Part shown: piece after piece, positions 1-8,176 of the stretch
Position numbering within the stretch: the stretch's first letter is position 1
Layout of the letters: each line of letters starts with the position of its first letter
NCBI RefSeq assembly: GCF_019039035.1
Contig: NZ_JAHNZT010000004.1
Coordinates: 248,001-312,000, forward strand
Direction of reading: 5' to 3'
Length of the DNA: 64,000 bases
Origin: Citreicoccus inhibens
Lineage (GTDB): Bacteria; Myxococcota; Myxococcia; Myxococcales; Myxococcaceae
Notes under the pieces: model-generated
The model's database searches: none
What the model saw: the letters and a program-made list of their open reading frames with translations, nothing else
What the model was told of the DNA's origin: nothing
Program-made: the position numbers and the translations under genes

Positions 1-561
1 GACATCACCCAGGCGGCGGGGGTGGCCAAGGGGACGTTCTACCGCTACTTCGAGGACAAGGCCGCGCTGGTGGACGCGCTGCTGGCGCCGGTGCGCGAGG
101 CCCTGCTGGAGGGGCTGGAGGTGTGCGGACGCGCGCTGGTGGCGGCACGGGACGTGGAGACCATGTTCGAGGCGTACCGGGCGATGGCGGCGGTCATCGC
201 GGGCGCGCTCTTGCAATACCCGAGCGTGGTGCGGCTGTACCTCCAGGAGTGCCGAGGGCCGGCGGTGGGGGCGCGGCAGAAGGTGGTCGCGCTGGCGAGG
301 CAGGTGGCGCACCACGCGGTGGACATCACCCAGAAGGCGCACACGCACGGGCTCCTGCGGCCCATCCGGCCGGCGGTGAGCGCGCTCGCGGTGGTGGGCG
401 CGGTGGAGCGCCTGCTCCTGGCCGTGCTGAGCGAGGAGGACGCAGGGCTGGGCAATCCGCTGGAGATTCCGGACGCGCTCACCACGCTGGTGCTGGACGG
501 GCTGCGGAGGCCGGGGGGGCCCGCGCGCCGGAAGTTGGACGGGGAGCCCAAGCGCCCGTAA
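1..561 (+). CDS. TetR-family transcriptional regulator, 5'-truncated by the window edge
   Basis: The reading frame is open from base 1, so the start codon lies outside the window. The first residues (DITQAAGVAKGTFYRYFEDK) are the recognition half of a TetR helix-turn-helix, with the usual GVAKGTFYRYF signature. The remaining 165 or so residues are helical and hydrophobic, as expected of the ligand-binding and dimerisation domain, and end in a basic Pro/Arg-rich tail. TetR proteins usually repress a neighbouring exporter or enzyme gene; the target would lie to the left and cannot be seen. The lytic transglycosylase gene begins 10 bases after the stop, so read-through is possible. Confidence 0.88.
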   Translation, partial: DITQAAGVAKGTFYRYFEDKAALVDALLAPVREALLEGLEVCGRALVAARDVETMFEAYRAMAAVIAGALLQYPSVVRLYLQECRGPAVGARQKVVALARQVAHHAVDITQKAHTHGLLRPIRPAVSALAVVGAVERLLLAVLSEEDAGLGNPLEIPDALTTLVLDGLRRPGGPARRKLDGEPKRP

Positions 562-571
562 GGGTGGGCGC

Positions 572-1480
572 GTGGGACACAAGCGAGCCCGGGGCGGGTT
601 CCAGATTCCAGGGTGGGCGTGGTGGCTGGTGCCGTGCGTGTTGGCCCCCGTGGTGGTGCTCAACCTGCTGGTGGCCTGGCTGGGTGACACGCGGGTGCCG
701 CTCCTGTCCTTCGACTTCCTGGCGACGAAGGCGCGGGCGCTCGGGGCGTATGCGCAGCATCGTCCGTCATGCGTGCTGGATGAGCATCCGCCGCTGGAGC
801 CGCTCGTGGTGGCCGCGGAGCGCCGGCACGGCATTCCGACCGGGCTGCTCCAAGCGCTCGTGCAGGTGGAGTCCGAGACGCACACGCATCGCATCTCCGC
901 GGCGGGAGCGATGGGGCCGGGGCAGCTCATGCCGGACACAGCTCGGCACCTGCGGGTGGAGGACCCGTTCGACCCGGGTCCCGCCATCGAGGGCAGCGCG
1001 CGCTACCTGGCGGAGCAACTGCGTCGCTTCGACGACGTGCGGCTGGCGGTCGCGGCGTACAACGCAGGTCCGGGCGCGGTGAACGGACACGTGCCCCACA
1101 ACGGAGAGACCGAGTTCTACGTGGCGAAGGTGATGACCGCGTACGCGCACCTGCGTCCGCCCCCCGCGCCCGCGGCGAGGCCGCCCCTGCGAGTCGCGGA
1201 CAAGCGAGACGCGCCGAGCCCCGTCGCGAGGACAAAGCCCGAGCCCGCCCCGCGTCCGCAGCCCGTGGCCGAGCGCCCCGCCCGCCCCCCACCGCCACGA
1301 AACCAGAAGGTGGCGCAGCAGCCCTCACGCAAGGCGACGCCGTCGACAGCGCGGTCTCAGCACACGGTCCAGCGGGGCACACCTCGCCCCCCCGTTGCGC
1401 GTGAGCGCGTTCCGGCGAAGCCAGCGGTGCGGGACGACGCACCCAAGAAAGCCTCGGCGCACGCGACTCGCGGCGCCTGA
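572..1480 (+). CDS. Membrane-anchored lytic transglycosylase (SLT domain) with Pro/Arg-rich tail
   Basis: This is a 302-residue protein starting at GTG, 10 bases after the TetR stop. Residues 16-37 form one transmembrane anchor. Residues 75-190 match the soluble lytic transglycosylase fold: E100 in QVESETH is the expected catalytic acid, followed by GAMGPGQLMPDTA and AAYNAGPGAV (161-170), the family signatures. Such enzymes cleave peptidoglycan glycan strands to 1,6-anhydro-muropeptides in the periplasm. The last 110 residues are Pro/Arg/Lys-rich and low in complexity, perhaps a cell-wall or polyanion-binding tail. No partner gene indicates a specific secretion machine. Confidence 0.85.
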   Translation: MGHKRARGGFQIPGWAWWLVPCVLAPVVVLNLLVAWLGDTRVPLLSFDFLATKARALGAYAQHRPSCVLDEHPPLEPLVVAAERRHGIPTGLLQALVQVESETHTHRISAAGAMGPGQLMPDTARHLRVEDPFDPGPAIEGSARYLAEQLRRFDDVRLAVAAYNAGPGAVNGHVPHNGETEFYVAKVMTAYAHLRPPPAPAARPPLRVADKRDAPSPVARTKPEPAPRPQPVAERPARPPPPRNQKVAQQPSRKATPSTARSQHTVQRGTPRPPVARERVPAKPAVRDDAPKKASAHATRGA

Positions 1481-1560
1481 CCGTCCGCGGTTCGCCGTGG
1501 GCTCACCCAACAGTTCTTCGAGACGTAGCGCCCCAGGGAGCCTCGTCACGCCAATGACAA

Positions 1561-2448
1561 TCACACCGCGGGCAGCCTGCGCATCCAGTCCGCGATTCCC
1601 TGACCGATGGCGTGCGGGTGGTCTTCCTGGATGAAGTGCAGCCCCCGCCCCAGGTCGATGACCTCCAGGTGCGGCAGGTGTTCGCGGCACCAGGCCACCA
1701 GCGGCGGTGGCACGAGCACGCCGGGCTCTACGGCGAACAGCAACTTGGGCAGCGGCGAGTGACAGAGGGCGTCTCGATATCGCTCCACAATCCTCGCCAC
1801 GTCCACGGGGTGTCCCGCGACGGGAATCTCGCGCGGCCAGGCCAGCGTCGGCTTGCGTGAGGTCCGGTCCGGGAACGGCGCCCGGTAGTGCGCCATCTCG
1901 GCCGGCGTCAGTCCTCTCACCACCGAGCCCGGTAGCACCTGCTCCACGAAGATGTTCTGGTCGAGCACGAGGTCCTCACCCACGCCCGGGTCTCGGAAGC
2001 GCTGGAACAAGCCTCGCGCTCGCTCCGGAAACTGCTCCCACGACGCGAGCGGCGACAGGAACGCCTCCATGAAGACCACGCCTCGAACACGCTCTGAGTG
2101 TCGCATGGCCCAATCCAGACCAAGCGCCGAACCCCAGTCATGAACCACCAGCGTGATGCGGTTCAATCCCAACGCGGAGATAAACCCATCCAGATACCTC
2201 GCATGGTCCACGAACCGGTAGCTCAACTCGGGCTTGTCCGAGGCTCCCATTCCAATGAGGTCCGGCGCGATGCACCGCCCCAGTCCTCGCAGGTGTGGAA
2301 TGACATTGCGCCAGAGATAGGACGATGTGGGATTGCCGTGCAGGAACAGGATGGGGGCACCCTGCCCTTCATCGACATACGCCATGCGGGAGCCGTGCAC
2401 CTCGACGAAGCGGTGCGTGAAGGGAAACTCAGCGGAGATGGAGGTCAT
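1561..2448 (-). CDS. Haloalkane dehalogenase-like alpha/beta hydrolase (HLD-II type)
   Basis: This 295-residue protein has the length and motif order of haloalkane dehalogenases, which hydrolyse carbon-halogen bonds to an alcohol and halide. N39 in HGNPTSS and W105 would be the halide-stabilising pair. D104 (VVHDWGSA) is the nucleophile, E128 (FMEAF) the catalytic acid in the position typical of subfamily II, and H271 (GLHFIQED) the base. All five residues are present, which separates it from epoxide hydrolases and esterases. The ATG at 2448 was chosen because upstream in-frame sequence overlaps the sigma gene and reads as noise. It lies 13 bases downstream of that ECF sigma gene, so the two are probably cotranscribed. 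The substrate is unknown. Confidence 0.88.
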   Translation of the reverse strand: MTSISAEFPFTHRFVEVHGSRMAYVDEGQGAPILFLHGNPTSSYLWRNVIPHLRGLGRCIAPDLIGMGASDKPELSYRFVDHARYLDGFISALGLNRITLVVHDWGSALGLDWAMRHSERVRGVVFMEAFLSPLASWEQFPERARGLFQRFRDPGVGEDLVLDQNIFVEQVLPGSVVRGLTPAEMAHYRAPFPDRTSRKPTLAWPREIPVAGHPVDVARIVERYRDALCHSPLPKLLFAVEPGVLVPPPLVAWCREHLPHLEVIDLGRGLHFIQEDHPHAIGQGIADWMRRLPAV

Positions 2449-2461
2449 GGTTCTTCCTGGG

Positions 2462-3277
2462 TCAGTGAATCGCGCCAAGCATCGTGCGCAGCGTCGTGAC
2501 GAAATCGGTCCGGCTCTTGGACTCGGGCTCGCTTCGGTAGAAGGTCGTGACGCGTCGAAGTTCGGAGAGCGTCGCCATCTGCGTTCGCAGGGCCGCCACG
2601 GTGCCCTCGGGGCTCGCGGGCTCGGAGTGCTCGATGCGGCCCAACGCCTGCGCACGGCCCAACCTTCGATGACAAGCACAGGCCGCCTCGGGGTTGGCGA
2701 TGCCACAGTGGCGATTCAGGAACGCGCTGAGCGCCGAGCGCGCTCGACTGAGTCGCTTGCGGAACGTGGCCGGTTCAATGTCGAGAATCTCCGCGGCGTC
2801 CGACGAGGAGAACTCGAGCAGCTCGCCGAGCACGAACGCGATGCGGTGGTCTCCATCCAGACACTGGAGCATCGCCCTGCCACAGCGCAGCTTGAGCTGT
2901 TGATGGAGGATGGCGTCCTCGGTGCGCTCGACCGCGTCCTCATCAAGTCCCTCCGTGAGGTCCTCCGCGAAGGCCTCGAACGTGCTGCGCGCCGAGGCGG
3001 CCCGCTGCTGTCGGAAGTCCAGAATCCTTCGGACCGCGATGCGCCAGGCCCAGGTGGAGAAGCGTGACTCGCCGCGAAATCGGGCCAGTCGCGTCACGAT
3101 GCGAATCATCGCCTCCTGCGTCGCGTCCTCGGCGTCCTGCCGATCCAGGAGCATCCGCAAAGCCACGTTGAAGAGGGGGCGTTCGAGCGCCTGGACGATC
3201 GCCTCGACCGCGCGTGCGTCGCCCTCGGTAGCGCGGGCCACCAGCTCGTTCGTCAACTCCGACAAGGTGTTCGTCAT
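2462..3277 (-). CDS. ECF-type RNA polymerase sigma factor with C-terminal Cys motif
   Basis: This 271-residue protein carries sigma region 2 at about residues 24-95 (DAEDATQEAMIRIV, FRGESRFSTWAWRIA) and region 4 at about 124-186 (FSSSDAAEILDIEPATFRKR). After region 4 comes a CGIANPEAACACHRR motif (191-205) and a further 65-residue tail, longer than a minimal ECF factor. Cys-containing tails of this kind occur in ECF groups that sense metals or redox state without a classical anti-sigma factor; that role is inference. No anti-sigma gene is adjacent. The dehalogenase gene follows after 13 bases and may be part of its regulon. The gene is divergent from a second ECF gene 116 bases away. Confidence 0.9.
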   Translation of the reverse strand: MTNTLSELTNELVARATEGDARAVEAIVQALERPLFNVALRMLLDRQDAEDATQEAMIRIVTRLARFRGESRFSTWAWRIAVRRILDFRQQRAASARSTFEAFAEDLTEGLDEDAVERTEDAILHQQLKLRCGRAMLQCLDGDHRIAFVLGELLEFSSSDAAEILDIEPATFRKRLSRARSALSAFLNRHCGIANPEAACACHRRLGRAQALGRIEHSEPASPEGTVAALRTQMATLSELRRVTTFYRSEPESKSRTDFVTTLRTMLGAIH

Positions 3278-3393
3278 GGGGTCGGAGAATTAGACCGCCC
3301 GTCTCACGGAGCTGTGACCGGGAATCGTCACGTCCGCGTCAGGGCGGCCCTTTGGCTCGGCCGGCCCTCGTGAACTCTGGTAGAGCCCAGCCC

Positions 3394-4386
3394 ATGGCTG
3401 ACTCGCCCTCGACGCTTGGCCCCTCGGTGGAACTCGACCTGGAGGAGCACCGCACCGCGCTCACCGGCCACTGCTACCGAATGCTGGGCTCCATCGCCGA
3501 GGCAGAGGACGCCGTTCAGGAGACGTTCATCCGCGCGCTCCGTCACCGCGACCAGTTCGCGGGCCGCGCGAATCCGCGCGCGTGGCTGTACCGCATCGCC
3601 ACCAATGTGTGCCTAGACGCGATGCACGAGAACTCGCGCCGGGCACGCCCTATCGAGATGGGAGCGCCCGCCGTGCCCGAGGATGCGGTCCTCACCGCGC
3701 TCCCGGACTCGCACTGGGTGGAGCCTGTTCCAGACGCCTCGGTGCTGCCCGCGCAGTCCACGCCCGTAGAGTTGGTGATGATGCGCCAGAGCATCCGGCT
3801 GGCCTTCGTGGCCGCGCTCCAACATCTCCCGCCTCGGCAGCGCGCGGTGTTGCTGCTCACGGAAGTGCTGGAGTGGCCCGCCGCGGAGATCGCGGAGGCG
3901 CTCGACATGACCGTGGCCGCCGTCAACAGCGCGCTCCAGCGAGCCCGCGCCACCCTGGCGACGCGGGACCTCAGCCCTCGCACCCCACTGTCGGAGGTCC
4001 AGTCCACCTTGGTGCAAAGCTACGTGGACGCCTTCGAGCGCTACGACATGGAGGCCCTCACCGCGCTGCTGCATCAAGAGGTGAGCATGTCCATGCCGCC
4101 GTATTCCCTCTGGCTCCGTGGCGCCGGTGACATCCGCAGCTGGTTGGTCGGGCGCGGCGCGCGCTGCCGGGGCTCTCGGCTGGTCGCCACGACGGCGAGT
4201 GGCGCTCCCGCCTTCGGTCAGTACCGACCAGGAGGCCCGGGAGGAACATTCACCCCGTGGGCCCTCAATGTGCTGGAGATTCAGGGCGACCGCATCATCG
4301 GGCTGAACTACTTCCTGGACACCGCGAAGCTGTTCCCGCGGTTCGGCCTTCCTGCCTTCTTGCCTCCCGAAAAAGCCGACCCCTGA
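3394..4386 (+). CDS. ECF sigma factor with C-terminal SnoaL/NTF2-like domain
   Basis: This 330-residue protein starts at the ATG at 3394; a TTG 42 bases upstream is less likely. Region 2 is at about 12-85 (LTGHCYRMLGSIAEAEDAVQ, GRANPRAWLYRIATNVCLD) and region 4 at about 140-200 (LPPRQRAVLLLTEVLEWPAA). From about residue 208 there is an NTF2-like fold (VQSYVDAFERYDMEALTALL), seen in SigJ/ECF41-like and related sigma factors, where the tail modulates activity in place of an anti-sigma factor. The VOC-family gene 75 bases downstream has the same orientation and is the likely target. It is divergent from the other ECF gene. Confidence 0.9.
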   Translation: MADSPSTLGPSVELDLEEHRTALTGHCYRMLGSIAEAEDAVQETFIRALRHRDQFAGRANPRAWLYRIATNVCLDAMHENSRRARPIEMGAPAVPEDAVLTALPDSHWVEPVPDASVLPAQSTPVELVMMRQSIRLAFVAALQHLPPRQRAVLLLTEVLEWPAAEIAEALDMTVAAVNSALQRARATLATRDLSPRTPLSEVQSTLVQSYVDAFERYDMEALTALLHQEVSMSMPPYSLWLRGAGDIRSWLVGRGARCRGSRLVATTASGAPAFGQYRPGGPGGTFTPWALNVLEIQGDRIIGLNYFLDTAKLFPRFGLPAFLPPEKADP

Positions 4387-4461
4387 TTTTCTTCACGGGG
4401 CACCGATGATTTTCGGCCGCTCGGGGAGTCATCCAAGCGAACCCATTTCCTGGAGCATTCC

Positions 4462-4881
4462 ATGGCCACGACGAACACTCCCCGCAAGGTCTTCATCAAC
4501 CTCCCCGTGAAGGACCTGAAGGCCACCAACGCGTTCTTCACCAAGCTGGGCTTCCAGTTCGACCCGCGCTTCAGCGACGACAACGCGACGTGCATGATGA
4601 TCAGCGAGGAGGCCTACGTGATGCTCCTCGTGGAGAAGCGGTTCAAGGACTTCACCAAGAAGGACATCTGCGACACCCGCAAGGCGACCGAGGGCCTCTT
4701 CGCCCTGTCGTGCTCGAGCCGCGAAGAGGTCGACTCGATGGTGAAGACAGCCATCGCCGCGGGCGGCTCGTACGCCGTCGAACCGCAGGACCACGGCTTC
4801 ATGTACGGCTGGAGCTTCTACGACCTCGACGGGCACCACTGGGAAGTCTTCTACATGGACATGAGCGCCATGCCCCACTGA
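4462..4881 (+). CDS. VOC-superfamily (glyoxalase/bleomycin-resistance fold) protein
   Basis: This is a 139-residue cytosolic protein preceded by GGAGC at a suitable distance. It begins KVFINLPVKDLKATNAFFTK and ends YDLDGHHWEVFYMDMSAMP, the two ends of the vicinal-oxygen-chelate beta-alpha-beta-beta-beta repeat. The pattern is that of the lactoylglutathione-lyase-like proteins often encoded next to SnoaL-tailed ECF sigma factors. The E in HHWEVFY could be a metal ligand. Which small molecule it handles cannot be read from the sequence. It is probably expressed with, or under control of, the upstream sigma gene. Confidence 0.82.
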   Translation: MATTNTPRKVFINLPVKDLKATNAFFTKLGFQFDPRFSDDNATCMMISEEAYVMLLVEKRFKDFTKKDICDTRKATEGLFALSCSSREEVDSMVKTAIAAGGSYAVEPQDHGFMYGWSFYDLDGHHWEVFYMDMSAMPH

Positions 4882-4946
4882 GCATGACGCACGTCGGCGG
4901 AGAACTCGCGCCTCCGCCGACCCGTGGCATGTGAGAGTCTCGCCAC

Positions 4947-6752
4947 ATGGGTGCTGCTTCGCGAAGCGTGCTTCTCCTCCGTCCAAGCAGGACCCGAGCG
5001 AGAGGCGTCGTGGTGAGCCTGCTGATGCTGGTGCCGTGGCTCGTGCTCGCCGCGCCCAATGCCTCTCCCTCCGCGGAAGGGCTCGTAGGGACCTGGGGCA
5101 GCGAGCGGCTCCTCGGGCCTCAGGTGCGCGGTGAACTGACGCTGACGAGCCGAGCAGGGGTGTGGCGCGCGCGCATCGCGGGGTTCGACGTCCCCGCGCG
5201 CGTGGAGGGCGGGAGGCTCCGCGTCATCCTTCCGGGTGGACAAGGAGCGCTGAGAGGGCCCGTGCCGCAAGAAGGGCAGCGCATCACCAGCCATTGGGTC
5301 CAACCGCGCGTGCGCATGAGCGGCATGAAGTTCGCCACGCCGGTGACGCTGATACCGGTGCAGTCGGGCGTCTGGCGCGGCGAGGTCGCGCCCCTGGAGG
5401 ATCGCTTCTCGCTGTACCTCGTCGTTCGCAAACAGCAGGACGACACGGTGGAGGCCTTCCTCCGCAACCCCGAGCGCAACTGGGGCGGCAAGCAGACCTT
5501 CCGCGTCGAGCTCCAGGGCGAGTCGGTCCGCCTCAGCGCCCAGGGCGGCGGCCTCCAGTTGGAAGGCTCGTATGACGCGAAGTCCGCGCGGCTGTCCCTG
5601 CGCATCCCCGCCATGGAGGAGACCTTCGAGTTCACGCGCCGCGAGCGGAACCAGGCCGTGGGGCTCCACGCGCGGACACCCGAGGCAAGCCCGTATGTGT
5701 ATCAGCCGCCGCTCGCGGAGGACGATGGTTGGGAAACAGCCTCGCTCGACGAGGCGGGACTGGAGCTCGAGCCTGTTCGGCAGCTCGTGCAGCGCATCCT
5801 CGACCAGGAGCCGGGCCCCGAGTCCGCGCCTGCCATTCAAGGGCTGCTCATCGCGCGCCACGGGAAGCTCGTGGTCGAGGAATACTTCCAGGGATTCGAC
5901 AAGGAGCGCCCCCATGACTTGCGGTCCGCCGCGAAGAGCTACGCGTCCTTGATGGTAGGCATTGCCCTGGACCAGGGCGCGCCCTTCACCGTGGACACGC
6001 CGGTGCTCGCGCTGTTCCCCGAGTACAAAGGCAAGGTGGCGAACCTGGATGCACGCAAGCGCCGGCTCACCGTCGCGAATGTGCTGTCCATGTCCTCGGG
6101 CCTCGCGTGCGACGACGATGACCCCGCCTCCCCCGGAAACGAGGACCGCCTCGATGACGCCGTGCCGGACTGGTACCGCTACACGCTGGACCTGCCCATG
6201 GCGGCAGAGCCAGGAAAGCGCGGCGTCTACTGCTCGGCGAACATGAACCTGCTCGGTGGCGTCCTGCGCAACGCCACCCGCGCGTGGCTCCCGGAGTTCT
6301 TCCATCAATTCGTCGCCAAGCCACTTCAGATGCGCGACTACCACCTCGACCTGATGCCCGACGGGGAGCAATACCTGGGGGGAGGCATCTTCATGCGCCC
6401 GCGAGACGCGCTGAAGCTCGGCCAGCTCTACATGGCAGGCGGGATGTGGAAGGGGCAGCGCGTGGTGAGCCAGCGCTGGGTGGAGCGCTCCACCGCGCCG
6501 CAGTCGACCCTCCCGGAGGGGCGGAGCTACGGATACGCCTGGTGGAGAAACACCATGCGCGTGGGCGACCACGTGTATGGCGAATACGAAGCCAGCGGGA
6601 ATGGAGGCCAGCTCGTGATGGTGGTCCCCGAGCTGGACCTCGTGGTGATGTTCACCGCGGCCAACTACAATCAAGCCTCCATCTGGAGGAAGTTCCGCGA
6701 GGAGCTGTTGCCGCGATACATCCTCTCGGCCGTCAAGCCCGAGGGGACCTGA
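4947..6752 (+). CDS. Exported serine hydrolase, beta-lactamase class C/penicillin-binding fold
   Basis: This 601-residue protein starts at ATG 4947 with a basic segment and a hydrophobic stretch (residues 21-36, ending LVLAAPNA) that reads as an export signal. Residues 45-245 form an N-terminal domain of unknown type. The C-terminal half is the beta-lactamase-related fold: S327-A-A-K330 is the SxxK nucleophile motif, Y428 begins YCSANMNLLGG in the YxN position, and GNGGQ (551-555) stands where the KTG-like motif lies. Members are esterases, D-amino-acid peptidases or carboxypeptidases as often as true beta-lactamases, so the substrate is open. It stands alone, convergent with the YqgE-like gene. 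Confidence 0.82.
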   Translation: MGAASRSVLLLRPSRTRARGVVVSLLMLVPWLVLAAPNASPSAEGLVGTWGSERLLGPQVRGELTLTSRAGVWRARIAGFDVPARVEGGRLRVILPGGQGALRGPVPQEGQRITSHWVQPRVRMSGMKFATPVTLIPVQSGVWRGEVAPLEDRFSLYLVVRKQQDDTVEAFLRNPERNWGGKQTFRVELQGESVRLSAQGGGLQLEGSYDAKSARLSLRIPAMEETFEFTRRERNQAVGLHARTPEASPYVYQPPLAEDDGWETASLDEAGLELEPVRQLVQRILDQEPGPESAPAIQGLLIARHGKLVVEEYFQGFDKERPHDLRSAAKSYASLMVGIALDQGAPFTVDTPVLALFPEYKGKVANLDARKRRLTVANVLSMSSGLACDDDDPASPGNEDRLDDAVPDWYRYTLDLPMAAEPGKRGVYCSANMNLLGGVLRNATRAWLPEFFHQFVAKPLQMRDYHLDLMPDGEQYLGGGIFMRPRDALKLGQLYMAGGMWKGQRVVSQRWVERSTAPQSTLPEGRSYGYAWWRNTMRVGDHVYGEYEASGNGGQLVMVVPELDLVVMFTAANYNQASIWRKFREELLPRYILSAVKPEGT

Positions 6753-6799
6753 CGCGTCCCGATCTCGGACCTCCACGCGGCGCCATGCCGCTGTCGCAC

Positions 6800-7348
6800 T
6801 TACAAGAAGGGCGCCGCGAACTCAGCCCACTGCGCTCCGGGAAGCAGGAAGGCGCGCGCGGCATCGCCCTGCGTGAGCCACCAACCCCCTCCGCGCAGCT
6901 CGCGCTCCAATTGTCCGGGCCCCCATGCCGCAGACCCCGTGAAGCGCAGCACCGTACTGCCCCGCGGTGTCCCCTCTCCTTCCTCCCAGCGCAGGCCCGC
7001 GAGTCCCTCCCCTGAGCCCACCCGTGTCAGGGTGAACCGCCGCTCCGGCCGCACGGGACCGCCCCAGCGATCCACGCCGGCTGGCAAGGGAGGCCCCTCT
7101 GGCGCGCGGGGGCGATTGAGGACGAGCCCCCACGCCCCCTGCGTCCCGACCTCGAGCAGCAACACGACCGTCCCGTCGAAGTTGCGATCCACCGCGCCCG
7201 GTCTCGCCACCAGCAGGAGTCCTGGCGCGGGCGCGCGCATCGGGAGCCCCGCGTCACGCAGTCCGTCACGCCAACGCGGGAGGGCACCGAGCAGCACCAC
7301 GCCCACCAACGACAGCAGCCACAGTCTCCCCCGCGCGCGGACCTCCAT
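6800..7348 (-). CDS. YqgE/AlgH-family (UPF0301) protein with N-terminal membrane anchor
   Basis: This 182-residue protein matches the YqgE/AlgH pattern: APGLLLVARPG near the start, FDGTVVLLLE, GAWGLVLNRP, a GGPV element and AWGPGQLERELRGGGWWL toward the end. The family has no settled biochemical role. Most members are soluble; this one has an extra hydrophobic segment near residues 8-23 (LWLLSLVGVVLLGALPRW), which would anchor it to the membrane or export it. The ATG at 7348 begins just before that segment. In-frame sequence upstream overlaps the promoter of the divergent LysM gene and is not convincing as protein. Confidence 0.75.
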   Translation of the reverse strand: MEVRARGRLWLLSLVGVVLLGALPRWRDGLRDAGLPMRAPAPGLLLVARPGAVDRNFDGTVVLLLEVGTQGAWGLVLNRPRAPEGPPLPAGVDRWGGPVRPERRFTLTRVGSGEGLAGLRWEEGEGTPRGSTVLRFTGSAAWGPGQLERELRGGGWWLTQGDAARAFLLPGAQWAEFAAPFL

Positions 7349-7469
7349 GCGTTCGACTGTAACGCGAGCCACGCACCTCCCAGGTTCCTCCGACGCCGAG
7401 CCTGGGGTTGCCCCCCATCCGAGCCCACTTCGCGCGCTTCCAACCTCACAGTCCCGCTGTATTTCTGTG

Positions 7470-7475
7470 TACACT
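7470..7475 (+). promoter_or_regulatory. Putative -10 element for the LysM/lipase operon
   Basis: TACACT lies 33 bases before the ATG at 7509 in a locally A/T-rich patch. The flanking GTACACTGCGGG recurs exactly upstream of the amidase gene at 18113-18124. No convincing -35 hexamer is seen at standard spacing. Confidence 0.4.
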
Positions 7476-7508
7476 GCGGGTGCAACACCACGCCAGGGAG
7501 GGGGAACC

Positions 7509-8162
7509 ATGCCGCGCAAGCACACGGTGAAGGCGGGGGAGCACTTGATGCGCATCGCCCGGAAGTACGGCCTGCCCGATTGGAAGGCCCTCTACGACGC
7601 ACCCGAGAACGCCGCGTTCAAGCAGCGCCGCCCCAACCCCTTCGTCATCCTGCCCGGGGACACCCTCCACATCCCTGACGCCGCACCCGCTGAGATGAAG
7701 GCCGGCACGGGCAAGCAACACACGTTCACGCTGAAGAAGGCGCAGACCACCCTCAAGCTCCAGTTCCACGACGACGGCCCCGACGCCCGTCCGCTGGCAC
7801 GCGTGCGCTATCACCTCGACATCGAGGGAGCGCAGCCCGTGGAGGGGCAGACCGATGGCGAGGGCTGGATGGCGACGCCGGTCCCCATGGACGCCGAGGA
7901 GGCCACCCTCACCGTGTGGCTCTCCGAGCAGGAGTCGATGGAGTGGACGCTGGAGCTGAGCCACCTGACGCCCAGCGATGACGTCGCGGGCGCGAGGGCG
8001 CGGCTCAACAACCTGGGCTTCGACAGCGGAGACCCCAGCGCCGCGGATGAGCCGCTCACGGAGCAGATGCTGCGCGCCTTCCAGCAGGCCAATGGCCTGG
8101 AGGAACAGGACGCGCTCGGTCCCCAGACGCGCGCCCGCTTGGAGCGCGAGCACGGCTGCTGA
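7509..8162 (+). CDS. LysM / peptidoglycan-binding-domain protein, partner of the downstream lipase
   Basis: This is a 217-residue protein with no signal peptide and a strong ribosome-binding site (GGGAGGGGGAA before ATG 7509). Residues 1-58 form a LysM module (KHTVKAGEHLMRIARKYGL ... ILPGDTLHIP). Residues 72-155 look like a beta-rich domain. Residues 160-217 are a peptidoglycan-binding type-1 domain (ARARLNNLGF ... LRAFQQANGL ... GPQTRARLE). The combination would hold a cargo on the cell wall. The lipase gene begins 14 bases after the stop. In other proteobacteria LysM/PGB proteins of this type sit beside type VI-like effector genes, which suggests an adaptor role (inference). Confidence 0.82.
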   Translation: MPRKHTVKAGEHLMRIARKYGLPDWKALYDAPENAAFKQRRPNPFVILPGDTLHIPDAAPAEMKAGTGKQHTFTLKKAQTTLKLQFHDDGPDARPLARVRYHLDIEGAQPVEGQTDGEGWMATPVPMDAEEATLTVWLSEQESMEWTLELSHLTPSDDVAGARARLNNLGFDSGDPSAADEPLTEQMLRAFQQANGLEEQDALGPQTRARLEREHGC

Positions 8163-8176
8163 ACCCTTGTCCGAGA

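Noticed and set aside
45-3067. Long open frames antisense or out of frame to the TetR, SLT and dehalogenase genes
   Set aside because: In GC-rich DNA with strong third-position bias the other frames stay open by chance; these are Arg/Ala/Pro-rich and have no domains or start signals.
4851-6776. 641-residue minus-strand frame opposite the serine hydrolase
   Set aside because: Composition is His/Arg/Leu-rich shadow sequence. The plus-strand frame has catalytic motifs and a signal peptide.
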